NCBI GenBank assembly: GCA_030728245.1
Contig: JANQZX010000035.1
Location: forward strand, 17,732-81,731
Source: Saprospiraceae bacterium
GTDB lineage: Bacteria > Bacteroidota > Bacteroidia > Chitinophagales > Saprospiraceae
Direction: 5' to 3'
Length of the DNA stretch: 64,000 nucleotides
Position numbers and translations under genes: made by a program. The notes below the pieces were generated by a model. The model did not search any database. It was not told where the DNA came from and was given only the letters and a program-made list of their open reading frames with translations. This document shows positions 20,302 to 32,000 of this stretch, piece after piece (the first letter of the stretch is position 1; the number at the start of each line of letters is the position of its first letter).

Positions 20302-22149
20302 TCACATCTTATCTGGCATTTCTATACCCAAAAGATTCATACTGTGGTTTAAAACACTGCCTACCGCCTTACTCATGCATAATCTAAAACTTCTCACTGC
20401 CAAATCATCTGCTTTGAGAATAGAATGTTCGTGATAAAAACGGTGGTAATTTTTTGCTAAAGCATAAGCATAATTTGCGATAGCTGAAGGATCATATTGT
20501 AAAGCTGATTCCTCAATAACACTCGGATATTGATACAATTGCTGAATAATTTCTCTTTCCTCCAATACAAATTCAATATAATTCTCCGCAATATTGGCGT
20601 CAAAATCGCCTGCTTTGCGCAAAACAGATTGAATTCTAACAAAAGCATTTTGAATATATGGACCCGTTTGCCCTTGCATGTCAACCGATTCTTTGGGATC
20701 AAAGGTCATTCTTTTCTGTGGCTGTACTTTAATTATAAAATATTTAAGTGCTGCGAGACCAATTTTCCTAATAATTTCCGACCGCTCAGCATCAGTTAAA
20801 TCAGCCAATACACCTCGTTCTTCCGAATTTTTTCTGGCTTCGAGAACAACCTCGGCAATTAAATCATCTGCATCAACCACCGTACCTTCTCTCGACTTCA
20901 TTTTACCTGTCGGTAAATCGACCATACCATAAGACAAATGATGGAGACCTTCAGCAAAAGGTACTTTTAATTTTTTAGCTATTTCGAAAAGCACTTGAAA
21001 ATGATAATTTTGTTCATCTGCAACAACATAAATCATTTTATTAGCTTTGAAATCGTCATATCTAAGTTCAGCTGTACCTAAATCCTGGGTAATATAAACG
21101 GAGGTTCCGTCTTTTCTAAGGACTACCTTTTTATCGAGTTTAACATCCGTCAAGTCAATCCAGACAGAACCATCAGCTTCTTTATAGAAGACTGATTTTT
21201 CAATTCCCGCTTGAACAATATCTTTTCCTAATAGGTAAGTTTCTGATTCATAGTACAATTTATCGAAATGAACACCCAATAACTTATAGGTATAATCAAA
21301 ACCGGCATATACCCACTGATTCATTTGAGACCAGGTAGCGATGGTTTCTTCCTCACCAGCTTCCCAGTTCCTTAACATTTCAGCAGCTTGTTTACCCAAT
21401 TCACTGTAGGCGTTGAAATATAAATCTTTGTAAGATTTAAAAAAAGCTACTTCTGATTGATCATCCTTTTTCTTGCTTTCGAATACTTCTCTGGCTTCTG
21501 CGGTAAGTTGCCAGGTAGCGTATTCTTCTTGAAACTTTTGCTCGAAGAGAACATAGTAACTACCTACAAAAAAATCACCTTTAATGCCCGTATTTTCAGG
21601 TGTTTTATCGGCACCCCATATTTTTCTTGCCAACATGCTTTTGCATATCGCAATACCTCTGTCATTAATAATCTGGACATTAAAAACATCGAAACCGGCA
21701 GCTTTTAAAATTTTAGAAACAGACCAGCCAATTAATATATTTCGAATATGACCCAGATGTAAAGGTTTATTTGTATTTGGGGAAGAAAATTCCACCAAAA
21801 CCCTTTCACCATTTGCAGGAAGCTCTCCAAAGGTAGGATTATCCTGAAGGCTTAAAACGAAGGCATTCCAAAAGGAGGGTACAAAAGAAAGATTTAGAAA
21901 ACCTTGAATTACATTAAAAGAATCAATTTCAGGCAAATTTTTCACTAAAATAAGACCTAATTCTTCGCCTATGATGTCAGGTTTCTTCTTCGCTAATTTA
22001 GTTAATGGAAAAGTAACGACGGTAAAATCTCCTTGAAACTCTTTCCTGGTTGGTGTAATTGGTAATAAGTTTTCAGAAATATCCAACCCATAAAGTTCTT
22101 TTACGGCTAAATTAAGGTGATGCTGTATCAGCGAGGCGGCATTTTTCAT
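20302..22149 (-). CDS. argS: Arginyl-tRNA synthetase
   Basis: EFSSPNTNKPLHLGHIRNILIG, class I aaRS Arg-type C-terminal DALR-type domain. Confidence 0.95.
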   Translation of the reverse strand: MKNAASLIQHHLNLAVKELYGLDISENLLPITPTRKEFQGDFTVVTFPLTKLAKKKPDIIGEELGLILVKNLPEIDSFNVIQGFLNLSFVPSFWNAFVLSLQDNPTFGELPANGERVLVEFSSPNTNKPLHLGHIRNILIGWSVSKILKAAGFDVFNVQIINDRGIAICKSMLARKIWGADKTPENTGIKGDFFVGSYYVLFEQKFQEEYATWQLTAEAREVFESKKKDDQSEVAFFKSYKDLYFNAYSELGKQAAEMLRNWEAGEEETIATWSQMNQWVYAGFDYTYKLLGVHFDKLYYESETYLLGKDIVQAGIEKSVFYKEADGSVWIDLTDVKLDKKVVLRKDGTSVYITQDLGTAELRYDDFKANKMIYVVADEQNYHFQVLFEIAKKLKVPFAEGLHHLSYGMVDLPTGKMKSREGTVVDADDLIAEVVLEARKNSEERGVLADLTDAERSEIIRKIGLAALKYFIIKVQPQKRMTFDPKESVDMQGQTGPYIQNAFVRIQSVLRKAGDFDANIAENYIEFVLEEREIIQQLYQYPSVIEESALQYDPSAIANYAYALAKNYHRFYHEHSILKADDLAVRSFRLCMSKAVGSVLNHSMNLLGIEMPDKM

Positions 22150-22180
22150 AGACTCAGGTAGAAAACATTGATAACTGGGA

Positions 22181-22188
22181 CAAAAGTA
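22181..22188 (-). promoter_or_regulatory. Candidate -7 box TACTTTTG for argS
   Basis: CAAAAGTA on + strand. Confidence 0.45.
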
Positions 22189-22206
22189 GCCAAATTTTCC
22201 CTTATT

Positions 22207-22743
22207 TCATCTAAAAAAACTAAATTGGGTTTCACCATAATTCCTCATTTGCCAAAAACGAGGATGATCGTTGAACTTATGATTTGGATTATGCTCCAAA
22301 ACAAAGAAACCATCTTCCATCAAAATGGGGTACTTGAATATTAAATCCGGTATATCGTCCAAAGTAGTTAGTGAATAAGGAGGACCTGCAAAAATATAAC
22401 TAAATTTCTCTGTACAACGAGGTATAAATCTGAATATATCATCTCGTTCGATACGAATATGCGGTTCAATATCCAATTGTTTAGCCATTCCCTTTACAAA
22501 CTGCACACATGGAGAAAATTTATCTACATACGTTACTGAGGTACATCCTCTTGAAATAAATTCATAACTATGGCTACCTGTCCCACCAAAAAGATCTAAA
22601 AATTTTGTCTCTTCGTAGTCGAGTAAATTTCCCAACATATTGAAAAGTCCTTCTTTAGCAATATCTGTTGTTGGTCTGGTCGGCCATTTATCCGCCGGCG
22701 GGCTAAAACGTCGGCCTTTAAATTTACCTGAGATAATACGCAT
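22207..22743 (-). CDS. rsmD: RsmD-family 16S rRNA methyltransferase
   Basis: MRIISGKFKGRRF...PTRPTTDIAKEGLFNML...FLDLFGGTGSHSYEFISRG...FAGPPY. Confidence 0.92.
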   Translation of the reverse strand: MRIISGKFKGRRFSPPADKWPTRPTTDIAKEGLFNMLGNLLDYEETKFLDLFGGTGSHSYEFISRGCTSVTYVDKFSPCVQFVKGMAKQLDIEPHIRIERDDIFRFIPRCTEKFSYIFAGPPYSLTTLDDIPDLIFKYPILMEDGFFVLEHNPNHKFNDHPRFWQMRNYGETQFSFFR

Positions 22744-22770
22744 AAAATGACTTGGTTTCTTCTAAGACCC

Positions 22771-23592
22771 TCAGATTAAGTGGTCTAATACTTTTGATTC
22801 TGACACTATTCGGGTCTTGGTATCAGATGAAATAATGAGCTGAGCATTTAAAAATTTAACCCGGCTAAATAAAGACTTAAGTTTAATGACTACTTCACTA
22901 TCGTCGTCACAATCACCCCAAATATAGGCTGTTTCGAGCACGGGGTTCAATTTAAATTGAGAACATACCAGCATAATGTAATATTGAAAATCAGTTAATT
23001 GATTACAATAAAACTGATTTGCAAATTGAAAAAAATTATCTCTATAGATAAAAATCAGAACACTCTTCTTTGAAATCCTGCAAAATATATGAGTATCATA
23101 CAATTCCTGATCTCTTAAAAAAGGCAATGTTTTATTAAAAACAGGCGTTGGAATATTTCCAGGATAGAGATGACGAGAAAGATTTTCCTGAAAAAAATTC
23201 AATTTATAGCTGATGGCCAGATCTAACTCAGGCAACATACTATAGTTTACATTAACATTATCCTCCTTGGGCGAGAGGTGTTCGAAGCAGGCATTAAGAT
23301 TTTCTTTACTGAACAGTCTGGTTGGCAGAAAAGAAAAAAACGATGGAATCACCTGATAGGAAAAAGAATGATGTGCTGAATTAAACAGAGTATCTTTCCT
23401 AATTTCGGTGGACAGGTGTAAAACATCGTCAATAGAATGCTTTTCCGAAGACCAATCATATTGATGATATGCTAGTACAACGTTTTTAAAATTTATTATA
23501 CTTAAACTAAAACTGTCCACTCCTAACAGAATGGACAGTTTTACATTAGAAGAATATTCTTTTTCCCAGTTAGGGTAAATATATTCAACCAT
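22771..23592 (-). CDS. DUF3822 family protein
   Basis: Length, content and position next to rsmD match the conserved Bacteroidota DUF3822 family. Confidence 0.7.
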   Translation of the reverse strand: MVEYIYPNWEKEYSSNVKLSILLGVDSFSLSIINFKNVVLAYHQYDWSSEKHSIDDVLHLSTEIRKDTLFNSAHHSFSYQVIPSFFSFLPTRLFSKENLNACFEHLSPKEDNVNVNYSMLPELDLAISYKLNFFQENLSRHLYPGNIPTPVFNKTLPFLRDQELYDTHIFCRISKKSVLIFIYRDNFFQFANQFYCNQLTDFQYYIMLVCSQFKLNPVLETAYIWGDCDDDSEVVIKLKSLFSRVKFLNAQLIISSDTKTRIVSESKVLDHLI

Positions 23593-23595
23593 ATT

Positions 23596-24180
23596 TTACC
23601 AGTTTCCAGCAAGATTTGGAGAATTCAGATTTCCAAATTTTATTGGATTTGCTGGGTCATACTTTTGATCGTACTTAGAGTATTTTAGAGAACCGAAACT
23701 ACCCATGAAGCTTGAATAAGGTGTTCCTACCTGTACAACAGGGACTTTAGTACCTTGATATTCAATTTCTAAAGCTTCCATTTCAAATTCTGCACCATTA
23801 CCAAAAGGAACTACGGCTAAAGAAGCAAAATCGGTAATGCCTAATTTGTTAAGCATTGAATCTTTAGCCGGGCGAAGAATTGTTTCATAAGTAACTTCTC
23901 CCTTGAAATTCGGATCATCTGGATCACCATTTACGTTAATAATAGTAAAATTGCCCGTGTTAAGTACCATTGCCAGGGTATCGAATGTTGGTGCGAATAC
24001 ACCTGTGATATCTCGGTATGCTTCCTGGGCAACTCTAATTTTGGTCAATTTTTCTTGCACAATTTGCTCTCTCGTTTCCTTTACATCCTTGAAAGCTATA
24101 GGTTCACGAATGCTGTCATAAAGGGCATAAATAAGTAACGCTGCAAGGGCTACAAGGGCTAGGTTGATTATTAATCTCAT
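23596..24180 (-). CDS. Conserved hypothetical membrane-anchored protein
   Basis: N-terminal TM then soluble domain; co-directional with DUF3822 and rsmD. Confidence 0.65.
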   Translation of the reverse strand: MRLIINLALVALAALLIYALYDSIREPIAFKDVKETREQIVQEKLTKIRVAQEAYRDITGVFAPTFDTLAMVLNTGNFTIINVNGDPDDPNFKGEVTYETILRPAKDSMLNKLGITDFASLAVVPFGNGAEFEMEALEIEYQGTKVPVVQVGTPYSSFMGSFGSLKYSKYDQKYDPANPIKFGNLNSPNLAGNW

Positions 24181-24218
24181 TTGTCGGTCAGTTTTGTTGC
24201 AATTATACTATTTTTTAT

Positions 24219-24276
24219 AAAAATTACACACCAAAATGATAAAAATCGAATAAATATTATTTTTTGTGTAATTTTT
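24219..24276. repeat. 12-bp perfect inverted repeat (AAAAATTACACA ... TGTGTAATTTTT, 34-bp spacer)
   Basis: Direct reading; located between divergent genes. Confidence 0.75.
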
Positions 24277-24294
24277 TCGGTTCGTAAAGGTTGT

Positions 24295-24302
24295 TACCTT
24301 TG
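24295..24302 (+). promoter_or_regulatory. Candidate -7 box TACCTTTG for tsaD
   Basis: TAnnTTTG match located inside the over-long ORF call, upstream of ATG 24336. Confidence 0.55.
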
Positions 24303-24335
24303 TCCAAATTTACAAAAATATTTTATAAGATTACT

Positions 24336-25337
24336 ATGGCTATTATTTTAGCAATCGAAACTTCCTGTGATGACACCTCTGCAGCTATTGTAAAAGATGG
24401 TAAAGTATTATCCAATATTGTGTCAACTCAAATGATGCATATTGAATATGGCGGCGTTGTCCCTGAAGTAGCTTCACGAGCCCATTTACAAAAAATAGTT
24501 CCTGTAGTCAATGAGGCTATACTTGCATCGGGGATAGATAAAAATAATATTGAAGCCGTCGCATTTACCAAAGGCCCAGGGTTACTGGGTTCATTACTCG
24601 TGGGTGTTTCTTTCGCCAAAGCTTATGCCCTCGCAAAAAATATTCCTCTCATCGAAGTTAATCATTTAGCGGCGCACGTGCTTGCCCATTTTGCCCAACC
24701 GCCCTACCCTTCCTTTCCTTTTTTGTGCCTAACGGTTAGTGGTGGTCACACGCAAATCATTCAGGTTAACAACTATCTGGATATGAATATATTAGGTCAA
24801 ACACTAGATGATGCGGCCGGAGAGGCCTTTGACAAAGCGGGAAAAATGATGGGGCTCCCATACCCGGCAGGCCCATTAATTGACAAATTGGCAGCATTGG
24901 GTAAGCCCATTTTTACCTTTCCTGAACCAAAACTAGCAGATTTAAATTATAGCTTCAGCGGCATTAAAACCTCCATTTTATATTTTTTGAAAAAAGAAAA
25001 GGAAAAGAATCCAGCCTTTGTAGAGGAAAATTTAAATGATTTGTGTGCATCCATTCAGGAAACCATCGTTCGCACCCTCCTTTACCAAGTTGAAAAAGCT
25101 GCTCATTTGACTGGAATCAGGGAAATAGCTATTGCCGGTGGTGTATCAGCTAACCGTCGTTTAAGAACTTTACTTCAAGAAAAAGCTACAGCAAATCAGT
25201 GGAATGCTTACGTCCCTGATATCGCTTTATGCACTGATAATGCAGGTATGATCGGCATTGTGGCACATTACAAATACGAAAAGGGAGATTTTTCAGATCA
25301 GGATGTCAGTCCTTCCGCGCGGTTTCCTTTGGGGTAA
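24336..25337 (+). CDS. tsaD: tRNA N6-adenosine threonylcarbamoyltransferase TsaD (start corrected from 24291)
   Basis: MAIILAIETSCDDTSAAI N-terminus, HLAAHVLAH, TVSGGHTQI, GGVSANRRLR. Confidence 0.95.
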   Translation: MAIILAIETSCDDTSAAIVKDGKVLSNIVSTQMMHIEYGGVVPEVASRAHLQKIVPVVNEAILASGIDKNNIEAVAFTKGPGLLGSLLVGVSFAKAYALAKNIPLIEVNHLAAHVLAHFAQPPYPSFPFLCLTVSGGHTQIIQVNNYLDMNILGQTLDDAAGEAFDKAGKMMGLPYPAGPLIDKLAALGKPIFTFPEPKLADLNYSFSGIKTSILYFLKKEKEKNPAFVEENLNDLCASIQETIVRTLLYQVEKAAHLTGIREIAIAGGVSANRRLRTLLQEKATANQWNAYVPDIALCTDNAGMIGIVAHYKYEKGDFSDQDVSPSARFPLG

Positions 25338-25340
25338 AAA

Positions 25341-26042
25341 TTATTCTTCCAAGATTTTTTTCTTCATAGCAGTGAACTCTTCATCCGACAGTATTCCTTG
25401 CTCCTTTAACTCGGCTAATGCTTTTAATCGGCTAACAACATCCGAACCTGTAGATGGATTACCTCCAGTTGCAGGCTTTTCATTCTTAAGATCTTCTACT
25501 ACTTTTTTTCCCTTTTCAAATTGTTCTTTGTACAATTTCCTTAATCTTTCAGGATCAAAATCAAGGATAGTCCCACCTGAAGAAAAATGTTTTTTAAATA
25601 CCTCTCCCAGCGCATAAGTAGATGCTCCTGCAAAAACGGATACCGTAATACCTCCGACAATACTTCCCAATCCAGGAATCATCTTAACTACACTCCCTGC
25701 CGTTATTCTGGCGAGCGTAGAACTTGTTAAGGAAGTTACAATGGCTTTACCCTGCGTTTCTGCAAAATTAATGTTATATACTTTACATAACTGCCTGATC
25801 ATATCTAGTTGCAAAGCAGAAATAGCGAAAATATCTGCTATCAAAACTGGGATTAATCCCGCACCCATGGACCAGATAACATGATTGCGAATGATGGTAT
25901 CTGCATGTTTATTTTGTTCCGAATCCTGACTCATATTAGTATTTTTTGAAAAACCATGAATATATATTTCACTCGCTTTTTTAACGGCTTTAAAAATATA
26001 ATTACCCTTTTCTTTTTCCCAAAAATTTCGACGTTCTGCCAT
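25341..26042 (-). CDS. DUF697-like membrane protein with C-terminal SHOCT-like domain
   Basis: Hydrophobic GLIPVLIADIFAISALQLDMIRQL / ITAGSVVKMIPGLGSIVGG segments; VSRLKALAELKEQGILSDEEFTAMKKKIL SHOCT. Confidence 0.72.
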   Translation of the reverse strand: MAERRNFWEKEKGNYIFKAVKKASEIYIHGFSKNTNMSQDSEQNKHADTIIRNHVIWSMGAGLIPVLIADIFAISALQLDMIRQLCKVYNINFAETQGKAIVTSLTSSTLARITAGSVVKMIPGLGSIVGGITVSVFAGASTYALGEVFKKHFSSGGTILDFDPERLRKLYKEQFEKGKKVVEDLKNEKPATGGNPSTGSDVVSRLKALAELKEQGILSDEEFTAMKKKILEE

Positions 26043-29000
26043 TATTTTACTATATAAATTTTATCTCCTTTTGTGTGACTGCCAAATTCGGGTGCGTACA
26101 TACATTGTATCGTGCTCGTTCCAAGCAAGAAAGCCCCCTCTGCATTTACTTTTACCGGATAATCAATGATGAAAGTACCCTTAGGTAAAAAATCTATAAA
26201 AAAATCTGTTCCCACATCGCTGCTACTCTCAAAATAATACAGACTCTCTTTAAAGACATAACCCGATAAGACGCTTTCGAGTTCAAAGCCAGCGGCGCGT
26301 TTGTCATTCAAATGAATGAATTCCATATCCCTATCTGCTTTCACTGTCAATCTAACCACCAGTTTATCTCCTATTTTTACTGTATTCTTACTATCCACGA
26401 GGGATAGAACCTCGCCGGAAGACCCTACTTTTTTCACATAAAGAGCTCGGGAAACGGACAAAAAAGGAGAATTATAATCCTCTATTTGATTAATCTCCTT
26501 GTAATACTGCAAAAAAGTAGCACCCCACACCACATCTGATAAGTTATTTTCAATTTTTACAGATTTAATATCATTTGAAAGTTCCCCTTTTTTCCAAATT
26601 TTTTGAAAAAATCCTGTGGAGGCTTCCGAGCTTTTCATGGCCAAATCAATAGATTCCTTCATTTCTTTATTAGGCTTAGGCTCAAAAGAAATACTAACGG
26701 GATAGGCTTCACCCACAGCTAACTTTTCATTTCCACCACCCAATAACGCATAAACAGCATCGGCAGTCTCTTTGGTGGTGGACCAACTATTTGTTTGTTT
26801 ATTTAATAATAAGGCCAGTTTAAGTTCCGCTAAATATTGATTCATAAAGCCAGTTTCAGCGAAAGCTTCGATGAGCAACGCTTGAATTTCGACTTGATTT
26901 TCATACCATCGAAAGCCATTTTTCATTATCCAGTACATGCCTAAATCTTTAGATTTAATGGCGCGGTCATTTAAGCTGTATATCACCTTTTTAGCCATAT
27001 CCATCTCACCGTTTCTATACCAGAAAAGTGCCAGTTGACCTTGTTGTAAAAGACTCATAGTCAACCATTTTTTCTTTGCCAGTGCATCAAAATAGGCTAA
27101 TGCTTCCTTAACTTGACTATTTACAACCCTATCTTTAAAGAAACTCTGCGTATATAAATAATGTATAATAAGATCTGATAAAACGACTTCGTCAGATTTA
27201 GTTTTCTCAATATCCCGATAATAATTAAGCATCTGATCGTCACAAAATTGATTAGCGTTGTCGATGAAACGCTGGGGATTATTTGGGTCTAACAATCCTA
27301 ATTTTTTTAATTTTCCCCATCCTCCTAAAATATATTGTGTGATATACCAATGACCGTTACCTCCTGGAAACCAGGACCAACTACCATTGGATAATTGCCT
27401 GTCTGCCAATAAATTACTCAAAGCATTTACCTGCTTTGTCATTTTAGACACATCTAGTAATTCAGCTATTTTAAGTCGTTGTTCCCGCTCATTTTTTGCT
27501 TCGTCGACCCATGGCGTTTCTTTTAATAAGGCCGATTTCAAGGACTCATTTTTTTCAAGTTCAGCATCTAAAGCCCCGGTATTCTTCCATTCATTTAAAA
27601 CATTTGAAATATTAGGATATTTAGATAACAAATGAGTTCCCAAAACATTGGCATACAGTTTATTGAATAATTGCTCATTACCATCATAAGGGTTCTCCAT
27701 AAGATAAGGTAACGATTTCAAGGCTATCCAAACTGGATGCGTGGTAATTTGTAAATTAAAATTTTCAATACCTAAATGATTCCCTTCATTTTTATTTGGC
27801 CAGATAATATCTATTTTTTCGGATTTTCTTAATAGAAATGGTTTTGCTTCAGTAACTAATATTTGAGAAGGTAGAATAGGAATCCATTCTTTTATACCGT
27901 CCCCAAAATCACCAGATGTAAATTTAATGAGCAGGTTCAGACTATTCAAACCAACTTTAGCTGGGATTTTAAATGGCAAAAACATGGGTATTGTTTTACC
28001 TGCAGGAACGGTTACAGAAATAAATTCATAATTAAAGCCAACCTTAGTTGTCCAATCCTCTCCCGTTTCACCATGAAAGGCCTTAAAAAAAACCTTCCCA
28101 GATATATCTTCCTCGGTGGTATTTGTCAATGTAACCGCATATTTAATTTCGTCACCTTCTCTTAAGAACCTTGGCGCATTGGTCTGTAGCATAACGGGTA
28201 ACGTTGAAACAATGTATTTTTCAGTATAACCGTAAGCGATATCTGAACGGTGCGCTAAGAGCATAAATTTCCATCGGGTCAGTGCGTCATTCATAGTAAA
28301 TGAAAACTGAATATTTCCAAGACTATCAGATTTAAGTTCCGGCATAAAAAACAGCGATTCAGAAAAATCATTCCTGATCATCGGCCCATCTTCTAAATTA
28401 TTTATTTCCACCATTTCCTTCGACGAATTCATCATATCACTTTCTACTATCCTCTCGTTTGGTATTGCCGATTCAGAAAGAGTCTGCATGGCCATTACAG
28501 GCATAGACATTTGTCTTTTGCTCAATCCTCTGAGATAAGTGTTTTCCTGAAAAAAAGAAAAATTATTTAAAGTAGGATAATATTTATTAATCGTTTTGAA
28601 TCTTAATTTTTTAGGTTGAAATGATACATAAATATCTCTTATAACGGGTTGAGGTATTACCCAGTAAGATGGTAAATAATTACTTTTTCCAAAACCATTA
28701 AAAAACCATTCATGGGGTATAAAAGATTCTAATGAAGCATCAAAAAGAGTTGCAACCGCTTCAACTGGCCATTTTTCACCTTTCTCCGAAGATATATTGA
28801 GCTCCCAATGAACTTTTTCACCCGGCGATACTATTTCCTTCGTCCGTTGATAAGTGACTTTTAATTTTTCCTCAGGAATGACCACTTTTATGACCTTATA
28901 AATGAAAATGGGTTCATTCTGAAAGTAGGCCATTATTTCCAATTTACCTAAACCCGCCTGCTCTTCAGCTATTGGAATTTTCAAGCGATTTACCTCCTCA

Positions 29001-32000
29001 ACATTAACCCATTCTTTGTATATTTTTTCACCCAAAGTAAAGGAAACGAGGACCTTTTTAATTTCATTTGCCGCAGCAATCTTGAAATCAAGCGTATCTG
29101 TTAAATTATAAACATCTTTCTCCAAATGAATATCCAGCCATTTGGGTGTAGGAATTCTAACTAATTCTGAATCAAATAAATAAAACAACTTTTGATCCAT
29201 TTTTGTATTTACAACGGTCGATCCATCCTTCCATTTTATTTTTACTGCATAATACCCTGGATCAAGATTTGTCATGGGTATTTCCAACATTTTCTCCCCA
29301 CTCACAAGAAGATTATCCTCATAAATAGTCTTTAATACTTCAAGAGAATCTAAATTATCTTCATTAAAACAAGGAGTGTAAGGAAACAAACGAATATAAT
29401 CCTCCGTTTTCAATGAAGGTAAATCAGGAAAAGACCATTTTCTTTGGACAAAATGTTGCCTGGGTGCTTTTAATTTAACCAGAGTAATATTTACATCGCC
29501 AGATACCTTGTCCCCATTCCAATCGGTTAAAAAAAGAGACCAATCAAGCGTGCCCTTTTGTTTATCCCAATTTTCGGGTATCTGAACATCCAGCTTAACT
29601 TTCGAGTAACCAATATTAAAAGTAAGGGTCTTTTGCTGTATTTCACCAGATGGAGAAGTTACAGTAACCTTTACTTCAAACTGAAAAGCAGGGCGTTTAT
29701 CTTGCCCGATAGAAATATCTGGTTTAGCAAAAAAAGGAATAATAAACGATCCGTTTTCGTTGGTTATACCTTCACCTGACGATAAAAAACTACCAGGATC
29801 GCGCGTATAGAACCGACGCATTGACCGCCAGTTATCGGGAAACGATTTCCTATAAATTTCCCATTTTACTAAGGCATTTTCAATCAATGTGCCATTAAAA
29901 AAGGCAGCATTTCCTTTAACTTCTAAAGAATCGCCGAGCATCCCAACGGGAGCCTTTTCAAAATTTATCTCAAATTGTGGACGTTTATATTCTTCTACCT
30001 GAATGCTTTCTCTGTTACCTCCATGGGAACTAACCAAAGTATAATTTCCCTTTACCAGATTCAAAGGAATGTCAAAACGGCCGTTGATTGAACCCATTTC
30101 ATTAGATAACAGGGTATTCTGAACTAACAAACTACCATTTGGATCAAAGAAAGAAATGGTCACCTCCTTATTTGCAGAAATTTTAGGTTTTTCAATGCCA
30201 TTGCGCTCCATTAAAATGGCCTTCCAAAAAATAGTTTGTCCCGGTCTGTATATCTTCCTGTCAGAAAAAATATTTGATTTTAAAACCATTGATATTTCTT
30301 CCCGGTACTTTTCCCCGATATAAAAATTCTCCTCAATCAGTAAAGTATCTTCCCCATTCGCTATTTTAAAATTAAAAGCACCCTGGGGTAAAGAATATGA
30401 AAGAAAACCTTGGTCATCACTCTCTTTCCATGTTTCTTTAAAGGTAATGACTGGTGCATTGGGCGAAAAATAACCAGTCCTCACAGGAATAGCCAATACA
30501 CTGGTACCTCCTTTAGGTTCCGTCGAATTTTTATCAAAAAATTGAAATACTACCTTTTCAAATCCCTCATTATTAACAAAATAGCCGATGTTCGATATTT
30601 GAAAAGGTAGAAAAGAATACTTTGTTTCATCGCTTTTAAAAACATACAAGTAATGACCTACAGGAAGTCCCTCTAAAGGAATTTCAGTCACATGTTGCTG
30701 ATAATCCGTTGATTTAGGAAGAATTATTAAAGCTTCCTTTTCAGGTTTTCTATCCCTTAAAAACAATTGAATGTCCTCCTCTTTATATAATAATTTACTT
30801 TGCTGGAAGCTTGAAAAAGAAACCGGAACAATCCCTCCTTTAAATGACTGGATATTTTGAAAAGTAACTTTTAATAAAATGGGTTGGTTGGGTAACCCGT
30901 TGTCTTCTAGGGTTAATGATAAGTTTTTTACCCTGATACTTTGTAATAATTCGTTACATTTAAACGCCCCAAAGGTTTTGGGAAATTTTTTAATAGCTTG
31001 TTCACATAAAGCCACCGATTCGTTTATTAATTTTTGTTTGTACTTTTCATTGGCTAATAAATAATAGGTTTCAGCAGTAGTAGCCTGGGCAGGGAACTTT
31101 GCTATTAAATTTTCTAATTCCTTGCGTAATAAAACGTCCTTCTCAGTATAAATCAAATTTCGACGGACAAATAATAAACGTTGACGATCAAAATCAATTA
31201 AAATGGTAGGATCCTTATCTAAATGATGAAAAGTTAAAACCTCTTGAAATAATAAAAGAGCTTTTCTAACAAAAGAGGAAGAATCTGCCCTTGAAAAATC
31301 AATATTTATAAAAGTTTCTAAAGAGGATAAGGAGGCAGGATTTTGCAAATAGAAAACATCATCTGGCTTTATTAATCTACTCTCCTGAATAGTAAAATAT
31401 TGTGTGGCGCGATAGACCAAAAAGTCATAAAGCGTTTTAAAAAAATAAACCTCTTTTGCTGGATTCAAAAAAAGTCCGTCTATTTTTTTTAGTTCAAAAT
31501 TTTTTGCGATTGAAAATGAAACACTTTTAAAATAATGCTCAGAAATTACATCTTCAAAATGTCTGATGGACCATAATTTGAGGTCATCTGGTCTTTCGCC
31601 CTCTGCCTCCTTCCGATCCATCAAAGACCAGGATTCCCTTTGTAAATAATTTGCATAAAGTTCCGCTAAAATACTGTGAACGATAGCATTTTCCGGAAAT
31701 CCAATGGTTAGAAGCTCCCTTTCTAACCTTTTAATTCCAAGGATATTTCCATTCTCTTCCAACTCATTTAAATAATTTACCGTATATAGTAAAGACTTAA
31801 TAAATTGATCCGTTTCATTATTTTCTTTTGCCAACTTGTAAATGATGTCCACCTTAGCCAATGCTTCTCTGTACAAACCATTTTGATGGAGAGAATCTAC
31901 TGTTTTCCATAGTTCACTATAATTCATTGAAGGTGTTTTTTCAAAACCATGAATAGGGCTAACGTAATTGGAAGGTGAAGCCAATCCCACCATTGGAAGT

